NCBI RefSeq assembly: GCF_036588685.1
Contig: NC_086374.1
Coordinates: 30,248,886 to 30,312,885 of the forward strand
Length of the DNA: 64,000 nt
Reading direction: 5' to 3'
Source of the DNA: Mytilus trossulus
Lineage: Eukaryota > Mollusca > Bivalvia > Mytilida > Mytilidae
Positions 1-11,455 of the stretch are shown in pieces. Made by a program: the position numbers and the translations under genes. Numbering within the stretch: the first letter of the stretch is position 1; every line of letters starts with the position of its first letter. The notes under the pieces were generated by a model. The model had not been told where the DNA came from and ran no database searches. It worked only from the letters and a program-made list of their open reading frames with translations.

Positions 1-1507
1 ATATACTAGGATAACATAGAAACTTTCCTGTATGTGACGATTCTGTACTCATACTTCACGCGTAGTTGGGTACAAGTGTCCTCGTAGTGAACGCACCCGA
101 CTACGCGTGCAGTAAAAAGTGTACTCTTACGTCGGATACCGTGCAGTTTCTTTGTTATATCTGCATGTACTTTATCAAATACATGTACATGTTAATATTT
201 ACTTAATATTAAAAGGGTAAAAAATATTGCTGAAAGCCCGTTAAGGGTTTCTTTCTTGTGTATGATTATATAATTTTTCACATATCTGAACTCATTGACG
301 ATAATGTAAGGTGCTCTATTAGAAAAAAATGGATTTCTAGTTCGGGTTTGAAAAAGAAATTTCGCCTTTTCTTGAGCCTGTTTTGTACATTTAGTTTAAT
401 ATATATGATCCAATGGAACCTTCGGTAAATAGGGAAATGAAAAGATATGGGGTAATTTATAGAGAGACCACACTCCATCCATGAGAAAAACGGAAGGAAT
501 TTAAAAATCTAGAGGTCTCCACAAGGCTTTCAACAAGGGTGGAATCTCACTCCTTCTGAAAAGCTCTAAATCGCCCCAACGTGTACATACGTTTGGTCAT
601 CAAAAGATTCTGGTTTCTCTTTTTGTGTGTCATAAATGTTCAATTCGGATTTGAATTTAATTTACCGAAACATAGATGTGCAATAATTCCGCTTCCTATA
701 CATGTTCATGAAGTTCTTAAATTTTGAATGTTCATTTCTTTAAAAAACACAATTTTTTTACAACAAAAATTCTCAAAATGTCCGTTAACAATGACAAAGT
801 TTGACCATGAAAAATCACATATGTAAGAAAAGCAGTCGTTCAATTGATTATAAGAAAGTTTCAGTGTGTCATGTCAAATTTCTTTAATTTGAGAGTTTTC
901 CTTTAGTTACAAATGTATCTCCATGTCTGATGGTGAAATAAAAATGAATGTCTCAGAAAGGGGTGAATTAGTTTCCATAAATGACAGATCTAGATGAATC
1001 GGGCCAAGCTTAGTAACTTACAGTAAACAGACTACTGTAACATCGACGCACTCGTCGAACTGTTTAAAAGATTTGTAGTTTTGACCAAAAATTTGTATAC
1101 AACTTCATTTATAAATTAATCTGAATTTCATAGCGCGTCGTCACAATAATAAAAGTTATAAAAAAAAATCTATAACCAGCAGATCTATACTTCTATAAAG
1201 AAAGTATTCTTGTACAAAAGGGTATTTATTATAAAATGGTCCTAACTATAGAATAGATAGTTTACCACAGAATCTTAAACGGAAGTTTCGACAATATTAA
1301 ACAGAAGAGATTTGAAAATAAATTTAACTTTAAATGAACACTGAAATAATTTTAATACCTCGAAGGTGTAAAGAATAAACCAACAATCTCAATCTTTAAA
1401 AGTGTCTTCATTGCACTAACCGACGAGTTCATGTTTACAGTAGAAACAGTGGATGTGACTCCAATAAATTCTTTAATATTGTAGTCATGAATATTTATCG
1501 CTTGTAA
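1..1507. other. Intergenic sequence, no gene recognised
   Basis: No splice-bounded exon or long frame that resembles a known protein was found on either strand. The short frame near 278-478 has no recognisable features. A small inverted repeat (CACGCGTAGT near 58 and ACTACGCGTG near 101) is the only structure seen. If the paralog array continues, a further copy would have to lie left of this window. Confidence 0.5.
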
Positions 1508-2135
1508 TAAAAGAGGGACGAAAGATACCAAAGTGACAGTCAAACTCATAAATCTAAAACAAACTGACAACGCCATGGCTAAAAATGAAAAAGACAAACA
1601 GACAAACAATAGTACACATGACACAACATAGAAAACTAAAGAATAAACAACACGAACCCCACCAAAACTAGGGTTGATCTCAGGTGCTCCGGAAGGGTAA
1701 GCAGATCCTGCTCCACATGTGGCACCCGTCGTGTTGCGTATGTGATTACAAATCCGGTAAATACTATAATTCGGTAGGTCACATTCATGAGAGGGAAGGG
1801 GATTGTAGTTACGATGTAAGGAACATATCCGATATTATTTGTGAAACGGTTATTCAATAACGGTCAACCAACTCGTGGTGGCGTACGTAAAATTTACGAA
1901 GGGATGATTTCAACGGCACCATTTGAAACTCTTGGTTTAATAGCTTCCTTGTGAGCAGCAAACCTCTATCAAGAAAATAATGATAGGGAATGCAAGCACG
2001 GGAATATCGTATCAATTGGGAGATATATACCCCGTATGCAGGTGTTGCTGGAATGTTGCTACATGTACTTAGAAATGGAAAGTTCACAATTGGAAAGCTG
2101 AAATCATCTCTTTTGTCGTAAAGTTTTGTTATCAA
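1508..2135 (-). mobile_element. Penelope-like element family 2, 5'-truncated 3' end
   Basis: Read on the minus strand, 2135-1857 encodes the end of a reverse transcriptase with the motifs KLYDKRDDFSFPI, GVYISQLIRYSRAC and HHELVDRY, the same C-terminal block as the fuller element at 15175-16630. An untranslated tail follows and ends near 1508 with the complement of TATCTTTCGTCCCTCTTTTA. That terminus recurs in several other fragments in this window, which defines the family 3' end. The RT domain is lost upstream, so this is a dead, 5'-truncated insertion. The frames at 1352-1857 are parts of this tail. Confidence 0.8.
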
Positions 2136-2903
2136 CCGACTATTAAATTGATAAATTTTTTATCGAGGTCGCACCAACTGTTTCTACAGCTTAGATCAGT
2201 TACATGTAACATGATCTCGTCGATTCGCACGACGAAGCCATTGTTTATGACAGAACACACATTCTAGATTATGTATTTTTGTTTCCGTCAGTTAGAAAGT
2301 ATTTGATCATTTCAACTCCTTTGTATTTCATAATATGTGTGACATATGACATATGTTCGATTGAATAATGATTTCCTCGTAACAAATGATAGAAATTTCG
2401 GAGATCCCGTATTTGATCCTTTACCGTTAAAATGAAAATGCCAATGACAGAGGTTGATTATAAAAAATGTTTACTGTGTTAAAAAAACTTCGACTTAAAC
2501 AATGAAAACTTACACGTTGGACATGAAATATTTTGTTGATGAAGAAAATTAAATTATGTCACTTCTGAAATAAGTTTGTCGATAACGTAACTTTTTCTGA
2601 CGGTAAAGAAACGCGAATTCGATCACTTCTCTGTTACGGGCTGTATACTATCATTTTGATACTTCTGTTCATATCATACTAGTTAACAAAAGTAACAATC
2701 CACATATTTGAGCCGAAATTTATCATAAAATACAATAATATGGAAAACTGCTAACTTATCCAACGAGAAACACCTACTTCAAAGCAAAGGCGTCTGATTA
2801 AAAAAAAAACTGTCACCAAGTAGGAAAGTGACAAAATACTGTGTTATATAAACGGGTCAAATACAATTTAAAATTGGAAACAAATGCATGCATCATTATA
2901 ATC
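2136..2903. other. Sequence downstream of gene A, nothing recognised
   Basis: AT-rich sequence between the truncated Penelope-like element and the 3' end of gene A. No exon, RNA gene or repeat with a second copy in the window was recognised. Confidence 0.4.
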
Positions 2904-2909
2904 TTTATT
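2904..2909 (-). promoter_or_regulatory. Poly(A) signal overlapping the stop codon of gene A
   Basis: The last codons of gene A read TGC CAA TAA A on the minus strand, so the hexamer AATAAA contains the TAA stop codon (2905-2907). A 3' UTR of only about 10-30 nt is expected if this signal is used. Gene B has the same arrangement. Confidence 0.6.
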
Positions 2910-5900
2910 GGCAAACTTTGAGTGTACTTGGTACTGTTGGATTGTTGTTAGTGTAGATTTTCACAAGAAGATTATACAGCCAGATATCATGTGTTTTCAA
3001 CCACGCTCTATTTTCCATCTCTGTTCCACAAAGATGATTGAAGTTGCAACTGAAAAAAAGTGAATGATATTGCTGTAACTATTGGATGCTTACAATAAGA
3101 TCTTAGATAACATCTTAAAAAAATGCGTTTCAAAATAATACAAATTCATAAGGGAGAAAAAATAGCATTAACCAAATTTTCAAAATAATTGACAATTCTA
3201 AAAAATATTACAAGTAACTATTATTTAGCCCTGTTACATTATTCGATATTAAGACCATTTGGCAACCAATTGTCAAATCCCGCTTCATCCAAACTGAAAG
3301 ATTCAAAATAGTGATATAAATAAATAGACGATCGTAATTAATTCAAAGCAACAGTATCTTACTTGTTCATTCCCACTGCAGGATCAGCCCCAGTGCGAAT
3401 AATTGTATGGAAGAATGAAGATGTAGCCTCGCCCCAATACTCAGCAGAATTTGCCGTACCATATCCATGCTGCCATGTACCGTGTTGTTTTATGTAGTTA
3501 TATACATATCTCAACTGTAAAATAATAAGTTCACATAAAATTGCATTTGATACATTTACATTTAACTTTAAACCATGAGTTTTACTGTTCAGTTTTAGTC
3601 AAACAAAAAATGCAATGTCTGTATAAACAAATGGTAGATTCCTGCGTTGCACCACCTTTAAAGAGAAAAAGCCCATTATATTTAGCCTAAAAATCGTAAA
3701 TTTATACACTTTATATATACACTTTATATATATCTAACATTGTTGGGTTGATGTTTAGACGAGTTGTATATATATATATATATATATATAAGTACGTCTG
3801 AGTCAGTGACAACCCTACAACAGATGTATCCATCGGATCGCCATCAATGATGGTGATACATGGCTGTGTACATAATGTATATACAACTCGTCTAAACATC
3901 AACCCAACAATGTTAGATCTGTAAATTTGCTTTCGCAAATTTTTGGTTCTTCCCTCGCCGGGATTCGAACCCATGCTCCTGTGATATCGTGACACCAAAT
4001 CGCCTGCACTGCAGCCGTCCCGCTAGACCGCACGACCACCTGGGCTCTCAAAAAAAGAGCTTTTGGTGGGCATGTGTTACCTTTCCACGTCAGTTTTAAT
4101 CTAGCGGCGTACTACAGTACATGATATATAAGGCATGAAGATGTTATTGTTACAGATCAGCTAAATTATCTATAGTAAAGGATCCTACAAATTAATGTAA
4201 GATACAGTCACAGAAAATAATTATTTTCATAAGTACGTCTGAGTCAGTGACAACCCTACAACAGATGTATCCATCGGATCGCCATCAATGATGGTGATAC
4301 ATGGCTGTGTACATAATGTATATACAACTCGTCTAAACATCTATATATATATTATTGGTGTGGAATTAAAGTCCCATAGGATTGTAAGTATGCATGATTT
4401 TTTATTTTAGTTTCTTTTATATATTTCGGAGTTTAGTATGACGTCCATTATCACTGAACAAGTATACATTTTTGGTTAGGGGCCGGCTGAAGCACGCCTC
4501 CGTGTGCGGGATTTTCTCGCTGGACTGAAGACCTATATTGCCTAAGGCTGTTATCTGCTCTTTGACACATTCCGCATTTCCATTCTCAGTTTTATTTATT
4601 TCATCGCCTTTCATTTTCATAACTGGACTGGAGTTTTTACAGTAGTAAGTTCGAATTTCTGACTAGTTTAACAGTTTGGTTTTCTTGTATAAAAAAAACC
4701 CTGCTATTTTGGTCAGGATTTTGAATAAATTGCAATAGACGGAGAGCAACACTTACAGTCCAGCCACAGTAATGATAAAAAGTAAAATCACAAAACTACT
4801 GAACTCCGAGGAAAATTCAAAATTGAAAGTCCCTTATAAAATGGCAACATCAAAAGCTCAAACACACTAAATGATAACAACTGTCATATTCGTGTATTCT
4901 GCAAAATAAACGTAACGTGTCAATTAATTCATATTTCATTTGAGAAAACTTCGTGCACACAAGGACTATTTGAATTATAAATTTAAAACATTTTTTTACA
5001 TAATCTCGACAATTCATAAAGTTGCTTCTTATATAAACACATGACATACTAATTCAGTCGAACATATATTGAAATGTTGATACGCAACAAATAAATAATA
5101 AAAACGACAATAATGATTTTGTTTTGGTTTATTGACATATATAATAACTCGTCAACTGGGATTTTTTTTGGATATATAAACTTTTCTCATCAAGGGATAC
5201 ATTTTCTGTTGCTTATTTGTTAAAACGGTCAAATACATTAATTGAATTCTAACACATGTAAAAGAACGTATATACTAAGACGAGGTTTACTGTTGATACA
5301 TGAATGTGTATTAAACGGGCAATTTTGTTGAGGAGTTAATCCTATTTTCTCTTAAACAAAACATATGATAAATCACATGCATATGACAACTAGACAAAAT
5401 ACTGCAATCCCGTGTCAACAATCTTTTAAAATGGGTCAAAAGTTTAAAGAATTTATAAAGACTAACCATTTGTGTAAAACAGTAGATAAAACATAATAGT
5501 ATGATACATGCAAGCATTTTTTTTAAAAGTCTTTGCCAAATAAGAGAACGAATACGAACGATGGATGAAATATAGATTCTTACATTGATACCAGTGGATT
5601 ATCGGATTTATCCAATCGAGATAGTTAAATTATCAATTTTAAAGTTCGAGCCGCCTCGGCGAGTACTTTAAAATTTATAATTTAACTATCGAGATTGGAT
5701 AAATCCGATAATCCACGAGTAACTATGTAAGAATCTGTTTCTCTAATGATTAAAAAGACATTTTCTTTTTTGTTTACCGAAAATCCCCTTCGAGTGCCTT
5801 TCACATTGCACGAAGTTGTCAATTTCATTAACACCTGTTATCATATTTTGGTTCATCCAGTCAGCCAAAAAGGTCATGACCCTTAAAATCATCCAATGAT

Positions 5901-8900
5901 CTTCTGAGATCACCAGCAACCACACGTTGATTAAATTTTTTTATACAATGGGTTCGAAAAGGGATAAATTTCCATAGAATTAGAGAATTTAAATTACGCG
6001 ACCTTCTGTTGCTAAAACTCTTCAAATACAATATAATTTGCAGATTGAGACAATTTAAGCTTTATTTGATGTAAATTATTATTATACATAAAATAGTAGA
6101 AAACGTCAATGATACGGCAACCTAATAATAAAAAGAATTAAAAGACTAGTTGTCTTACTTCTGTTTTTTATTTAATCTTTGTGTTAGTCTTAAATTGTAA
6201 TTACACTTGACATGCTAGAAGGATACCCAGTAAATGTGTCATAGCTGAAATGTACAGCACTCGATCTGTTTTGTCATATAATTCGCTAGTCTCCATTTAA
6301 GCACATTATTAAATATCATAGTGAAATTTAAAAAAAAATATTTACCCTGTCTCTATCTACTTTTGGCATGTATTTATCAACTAAGTGGGCAAATTCGTGA
6401 ACTAAGATATTTTCTTTGTGACCGTAAGGATCATGTGAGTTACATAGTACATTATCTTCTAAAACAACAGCTCTTGAATTGGTCAGACCAGCAATTGAAT
6501 CATACTTTCGTCCGTCGAATGTACAGGTATGCTTACATGAACCATCACATTTGTCTGAAAAATGTTAAAAAATAACGTCTTAATTCATGACAAAGATCAT
6601 ATTCACGAAAAGTATTTTTCTACCTATATGCAGTACTGATTAGTCATGTACGTTTGTTTAATCTAACTTATGTCCCTTTATTTAGTATCAACTTTATTTT
6701 GAATAAGCCTTTGCTTCATTTAAGAAGTTTTGAATGTCAACTTCTGTAATTTATATTTTTTTTAATGGTTTATGTTATGTCATTATATTATACACATTAA
6801 CATATATACGACTGTATTCCAGTTAAAGGCCAGTTCTGAGCTTTACTCGTCAAAGGGTTAGTACGTCTCTGTTGTTTTCATAGTTAACTGCAGTTCCTGT
6901 CACTATTTTTATCATTTAATGAAACGATTTCTATTTTGTAGTTCTGTTTCAATTAGTTTATAACCATATATAAAGAAATAATTACTATAATAATTTTTAT
7001 CATCATAAACTATTTTAGATAAAAGACTTACTATGACACTGGGGTGTATCTTTCAGGTTATAATTTTCAGGGTAAATACCCGGACCTTCCGACTTAGCAA
7101 AAATGCCGACCCCATGCGATCTTCCCAAACCACAAAATATTGATGATGACATATGTCTGGTCATCAAGCCAACAACGGTACATCCCTGAAAATGACATAA
7201 AACATTAAAGCTTTAATATAAATGTTGATAACAGGCCAGTCGCAATCAATCATAATCTAATTAAAAGTAAGAGTACTTCACATTACTTTAGCCTTATCTA
7301 AAATTACCACTCACCTTGGTTAGAACCAATCATTCGAAAGTAAAATAACAAAAACACCAAACACCGAGGAAACTTAAAACGGGAAGTCCCTAATAAAATG
7401 TCGAAATCTAACGCTCAAACACATCAAACGAATGGATAACAATGTCATATTCCTGACTTGGTACAGTTATTTTTATTAAGCAAATGATGGATAAAACCTG
7501 GGTTTGTAGCTAGCTAAACCTCCCACTTGTTTGACAGTCGCATAAAAATCCGTAATATTGACAACAATGAACAATGTGTAAACCTAATGGGTTAAAATGT
7601 CAAAAATAAGATTACATCAGTCAACATATGGTGCTTTTATCTTAATCACTATAACATATAACACTAATACCAAATACCTCGCTTCGACCACGACAATGTA
7701 GTTGTTGTAGCATTGACAGCTACAAAATTTACTTTTTGTATTGCCTATAGCCAGATCACTTACAATGGTTGCTAGCACCGATAACTTTAGTTACTAGTAA
7801 TATATTGTAGACTTATGGTAGATTACTTATCACCTCGCTTAGAACAAGATCTCTCTCGTTGTTGTTACACAGATAGCTAAACTACCGTCTTATCCTATAT
7901 TTCTTCTCATCTTGTTCAAAGCCAGATCACTTAACAGATATTGTGGCACTGGCAGCTTAATGATAAACTATCGTGTATTACTCATCGTCTTGTTTAGAAT
8001 AAAAAAATATCACAGCTTTTGTATAACAGATAGCTACACTATGGCATTGTCATTTATTACTTCTCACCTTGGTCAAAGCCAGATCACAAACAGAAGTTGA
8101 GTATCGACTTCAATTAATAAAAGCCTTATGGTGTATAACTTCTCACCTAGCTTAGAGCAGGAGATTGCACAGTTTTGGAACACAGACAGTTACACTATAG
8201 CCGTATACAAATTTCTCACCTTGGTCAAAGCCAGATCACTAACAGTTGTTGTAGCATCGATGACTACACTACAACCACTTGGTTTGCTCGTGTGACATCT
8301 TCCTGAATGATCCACCCATCGGTGTTTGAATCCTACACGTGTTTGATGCAGATGTACAGGAGGGGACGGTAGCAGGAACTGTAGCTGAAGATCAGGTGGC
8401 AATTTACTGTAAAAATTGTACTATTATATAAAAAAGAAGATGTGGTATGATTGCCAATGAGACAACTATCCACAAAAGACCAAATGACACAAACATTAAC
8501 AACTATATTAGTACATTTGAGATTTACAATATCACTAGCCTTTTGGTGCACAAAATAACGGTTCTATTTAAAGAAAAAATATTGAATATGATTACAATGA
8601 ATTCTAGTTGTTACTGTATCATTACTCCATATAACTGATAACGGCTGATAAAAAACTTGCAAATAAGCTTTAAAGTTATATTATATGTCTATCTCAATTC
8701 ATAGCTTAAAGAAATAACTTGTAACTTCATAGTTGCATTTATAATTCAAAGTTTCTCTCTGTGATGTTATAGCGTTGATTGTACGCACAATTTTAGTACG
8801 AAGCGCTTACACGCAGATTAAGTTGGTTACATCTTTACCACCCAATGAGTTACACAAAGAAATATTCAATTCTCAAGTTAACACTGTAACTATGAAAAAG

Positions 8901-10844
8901 CTTCAGTTTTTGTTAAGAAAATATCAGGAAAGATCAGCAAATCAGTGCATCGATAATATAAACGTGTCCAAATGTAGGGAATTGATACGTCGTTGAACTA
9001 TACAAACCTTATCTCATCGTTCGAAAGAGGAGGTGACGAACTATGAACTTCTGAAATGAAGAACAAACTTGAAAAGAAATGAACTATGAAGTTAGGAAGC
9101 AATTAAAAATTCTCTTCGCAGAAAACTGCAACTGAAATCGCACATGTTGTTTTCGATACTACCACAGCACAATTATCCATAATAGTGATTGTAGAGAATC
9201 AAATGTCAGACCCTTAATATTTGTCACTTAGCATACGATTTTATAGAAATAGAAATGAATTAGACTTATAAATCTAGCAACTATTGTCTACCGTTAAAGT
9301 AAAATCACAAAAATACAGAACTCCGAGAAAAATTCAAAAAAGAAAGTCCCAACTTGAAAGGCAATATCAAAACATCAAATGAATGCATAACATCTGTCAT
9401 ATTCCTGACTTGGTACAGGCATTTTCTTATTTAGAAAATAATGAATTAAACCTGATTTTACGGCTAGCTAAATCTCTCACCTGTATGACAGTCGCATCAA
9501 ATTCTATCATATTGACAACGATGTGTGAACAAAAATAACAAGCATAATAGTTTAAAAAGTAAAAAATAGGTGTACTTTTTCTTATTAAGTCGTATAAACA
9601 TAACACATGTAAGTGATTACGAAACCTATAATGATAAAAAGTATAAGATTGGATTTTTTTTTAACAAAAATGGCATTGATTTGTTAATTTCTTATTAAAT
9701 ATTGCCTCACATGTTTATTTTTTAAAATGAAATCTATAACAAAGATGCTACTAGCTATGCATTTTGGAATTAAAAAAAATAAAAATAAGTATTTGTGCTA
9801 CCCAACTTTGGAGAAGAGTAAGATTAACATTTTGAAATGAGGCAACAACAATTCCAAAAAATATTGAAAACGAACGAGAGACTCCATCAAAAGATGTGCT
9901 GAATTTTATCAAGACGGCAATGATATAGTTTGATCGAACAATTCATCAGAAGTACACAACTTAAACTCTTCTGCAAATATAACTTTATGTCACTGAAAGA
10001 TCTTCAGTGATGAACTAAGTTGTCGCTAACAATAGTTATTGATGTTTACTAAAACAGTTATAAAGAATATTAAATGTCCGTGTAAGACGTACTTTTAAAG
10101 AAAGTCCATTATTAATACTAATGCAGACCGAAACATAGTTGAAAACTATCCCACACATGTCTTTTTTTTGTGGGGGGGGGGGGGGGGCATCTATTCGGAA
10201 GTATATGAATAGCACACATTTAATCATTATTCAAAACAAGAACAATAAACAGGATTAAACTTATCTGAAAACCTGACCTCATCGTTTCACGATTTTTATG
10301 TCGTGAACTTTTGTAGCCAAATTTACTGCCAAATTTGGTATTGGTTTTTCTCACTGCTGCCTATAATTGCTTAAATCCACTTCATATGCAATTTGGTAGA
10401 TAGCCGTTGTCTCATTGGCAATCATACCACACCTCCTCATTCTTATATTATGTATTGATAATGGATTAAGTAAATGATGTACCTTTTGCGACTTTTACAC
10501 TGTGAAGATTAGAGAACATTGGACTACATTCTCTAAAAATATCTAGTATCGATTTGAGTGTACCAATGCCAATCACGGAAGACTGTTTTTCCCAAACATC
10601 CTTTATATTCATATATTTAAAACATGTTATAACCTTATATATTCCAGTATTTTTATAACATTGCGCTATCAACTCAGTACTTATTCAATGAAGTCTACGC
10701 CAACGTTTGGCAGATACGAAGACGTAATTTTAAATAATCAGCATTTTTATTTAATCAAATGAAGCTTTAAACCATATAGAAAAATGAAAACATACCACAC
10801 AGTATACAACAAACGAGAGCCAAAACAGCAGCAAAACGAACCAT
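2905..10844 (-). CDS. Gene A: secreted HExxH metallopeptidase-like protein (7 exons, 312 aa)
   Basis: Coding exons (minus): 10844-10796, 9050-9008, 8406-8220, 7185-7032, 6554-6346, 3514-3363, 3049-2905; 939 nt in total, with every junction GT/AG and in phase (intron phases 1,2,0,1,0,2). Residues 1-16 (MVRFAAVLALVCCILC) form a signal peptide. Residues 32-93 hold the RVGFKHRWVDHSG and DATTTVSDLAL motifs, and 94-144 the MTRHMSS and HGVGIFAKSEG motifs. A Cys cluster (C147, C151, C155) precedes HEFAH at 197-201; AEYWGE follows with Glu239 and Glu243 as candidate third zinc ligand. The last exon has three to four Cys. No transmembrane segment was seen after the signal. I infer a secreted zinc peptidase of unidentified family; the substrate is unknown. 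It is closest to gene B. Introns carry a SINE, a foldback MITE and dispersed repeats. The start is the only in-phase ATG ahead of a hydrophobic signal. Confidence 0.82.
3765..3790. repeat. (TA)n microsatellite
   Basis: An alternating TA run in the last large intron of gene A, between a 38-bp inverted repeat and the 3' end of a SINE. It is probably the variable tail of the SINE. Confidence 0.8.
3791..4048 (-). mobile_element. tRNA-derived SINE (SINE1)
   Basis: On the minus strand it starts with a tRNA-like head (GCCCAGGTGGTCGTGCGGTC, A-box-like), a B box GGTTCGAATCC near 3970, and then an unrelated body ending in a TA-rich tail. This head, body and simple-tail order is typical of tRNA-derived SINEs. 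It is not a functional tRNA: the head runs straight into the body. The body's terminal 110 bp recur identically at 4232-4341. Confidence 0.75.
4232..4341 (-). repeat. Second copy of the SINE1 3' body (110 bp)
   Basis: Base-for-base match by eye to 3791-3900, including both ends, but without the tRNA-like head. It is followed by a short TA run. This is either a 5'-truncated SINE1 insertion or a local duplication. Confidence 0.75.
4470..4575. repeat. Possible dispersed repeat
   Basis: A GC-richer block in an AT-rich intron that looks unlike its surroundings and has no coding frame. I suspect an interspersed repeat but see no second copy in this window, so this rests on composition only. Confidence 0.3.
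4770..4880 (+). repeat. Dispersed repeat R2, fragment
   Basis: Shares the block AGTAAAATCACAAAACTACT, CTCCGAGGAAAATTC and CAACTGTCATATTC with copies at 7337, 9297, 33970, 46524 and 50818, and on the opposite strand at 29085 and 58095. It is non-coding and has no clear terminal repeats. Confidence 0.65.
5574..5736. mobile_element. Foldback element, arms of about 75 bp
   Basis: Starts AGATTCTTACAT and ends ATGTAAGAATCT. The two halves are near-perfect reverse complements through GGATTATCGGATTTATCCAA, around a short GC-rich centre near 5655. The shape is that of a palindromic MITE inside the intron of gene A. No target duplication is obvious. Confidence 0.7.
7337..7635 (+). repeat. Dispersed repeat R2, long copy
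   Basis: A near full-length R2 copy in intron 3 of gene A, containing CACCGAGGAAACTTAAAACG, TCATATTCCTGACTTGGTAC and AATCCGTAATATTGACAACA. It aligns along its length with the copies at 9297 and 33970. Confidence 0.65.
7740..8214 (-). repeat. Decayed tandem copies of the exon 3 end and splice donor of gene A
   Basis: The real exon 3 donor of gene A lies at 8215-8220. The block TTCTCACCTTGGTCAAAGCC (plus strand), which is the exon end plus GTGAGAA donor, recurs at 8061-8080, 152 bp further into the intron. A degenerate copy starts near 7904 (TTCTCATCTTGTTCAAAGCC) and a more decayed one near 7748. The unit is about 152-170 bp. The copy at 8063 keeps a perfect donor and could act as a decoy or alternative splice site. 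Confidence 0.65.
8434..8515 (+). repeat. Dispersed repeat R3, fragment
   Basis: Contains GATGTGGTATGATTGCCAAT and GAGACAACTATCCACAAAAG. These blocks recur at 13388, 32885 and 48940 on the plus strand, and at 34535 and 41762 on the minus strand. Confidence 0.65.
9297..9565 (+). repeat. Dispersed repeat R2, long copy
   Basis: In intron 1 of gene A. Contains AAAATCACAAAAATACAGAA, ATTCCTGACTTGGTACAGGC and CTGTATGACAGTCGCATCAA, in the same order as the other R2 copies. Confidence 0.65.
10172..10187 (+). repeat. Homopolymer G run (16 G)
   Basis: Sixteen consecutive G follow an eight-T run and a TG step in intron 1 of gene A. This is unusual in such AT-rich DNA, and its length may be uncertain in the assembly. 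Confidence 0.8.
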
Positions 10845-10900
10845 TGCGAACTGAATGCAATCTGTCCAAGTTTCGTGCACGTTTTTATCGGAGATAAGCT
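10845..10900 (-). promoter_or_regulatory. Proximal upstream region of gene A
   Basis: Plus-strand AGATAA at 10892-10897 lies 48 nt before the ATG, and CACGT at 10878-10882 lies between. A second GATAAG follows near 10903. Over roughly the first 70 bp the region is strongly similar to that of gene B, including TTTCGTGCACG. A TTCAGTT next to the ATG could be an initiator. AGATAA fits a GATA-factor site. The transcription start is not known, so part of this may be 5' UTR. Confidence 0.4.
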
Positions 10901-11455
10901 TTGATAAGACATGTACCAGATTTTTGGGGTTCACACTTTATTCTGAATACTGTTGACATTTGAAGAGGAGTCGTGCACGTTTCTGAATATTCATACATCC
11001 CTTTTTTCAATTTTTGACTTTAGGTGTTCAAATTGAAGGTTAATACAAAAAAAGTCGCACGAAATATCACTCAATATTTAGCTGAAATCGTTGAAAAATA
11101 ATGATAGGCTCAAATAATTGTTTCAAAAGCGTCGTCAGTTTTGTTTAGGTACCTTAATATTTATAAATTGTACACTAGAATCATATTTTGTCTACATAAG
11201 GCTCATTAGGGCTCATTAGGGGCATTTGTATCAAATACGATAACAGTTAACACAAGTATGCTTCCCCAGCAGTCTCACCAAATCTTTAAAAAAATGTTTT
11301 AATACAAAAATTTACTAGCAGATATGTCAAAGGGACTCATAACAGTCTTTAACAACAATGTATAGTTGTGTCGTCCATTACGAAACAAAAACTGAATTGG
11401 AAAAGCATTTTTTTCTTCCACTTTGTTAAGAATCTTCCTCTTCTGTATAATTAGT
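10901..11455. other. Intergenic sequence upstream of gene A
   Basis: AT-rich sequence with a short direct repeat GGCTCATTAGGGCTCATTAG near 11201. No exon or mobile element was recognised. Confidence 0.4.

Noticed and set aside
3955-4048. Possible tRNA gene on the minus strand
   Set aside because: It has A- and B-box-like elements, but no proper acceptor stem end or terminator, and it continues into a repeated SINE body.
6321-6575. 84-codon plus-strand frame, with look-alikes at 24487-24693 and 44781-44981
   Set aside because: Each is the antisense strand of the HExxH exon of gene A, B or D. Their similarity to one another only reflects paralogy of the sense exons.
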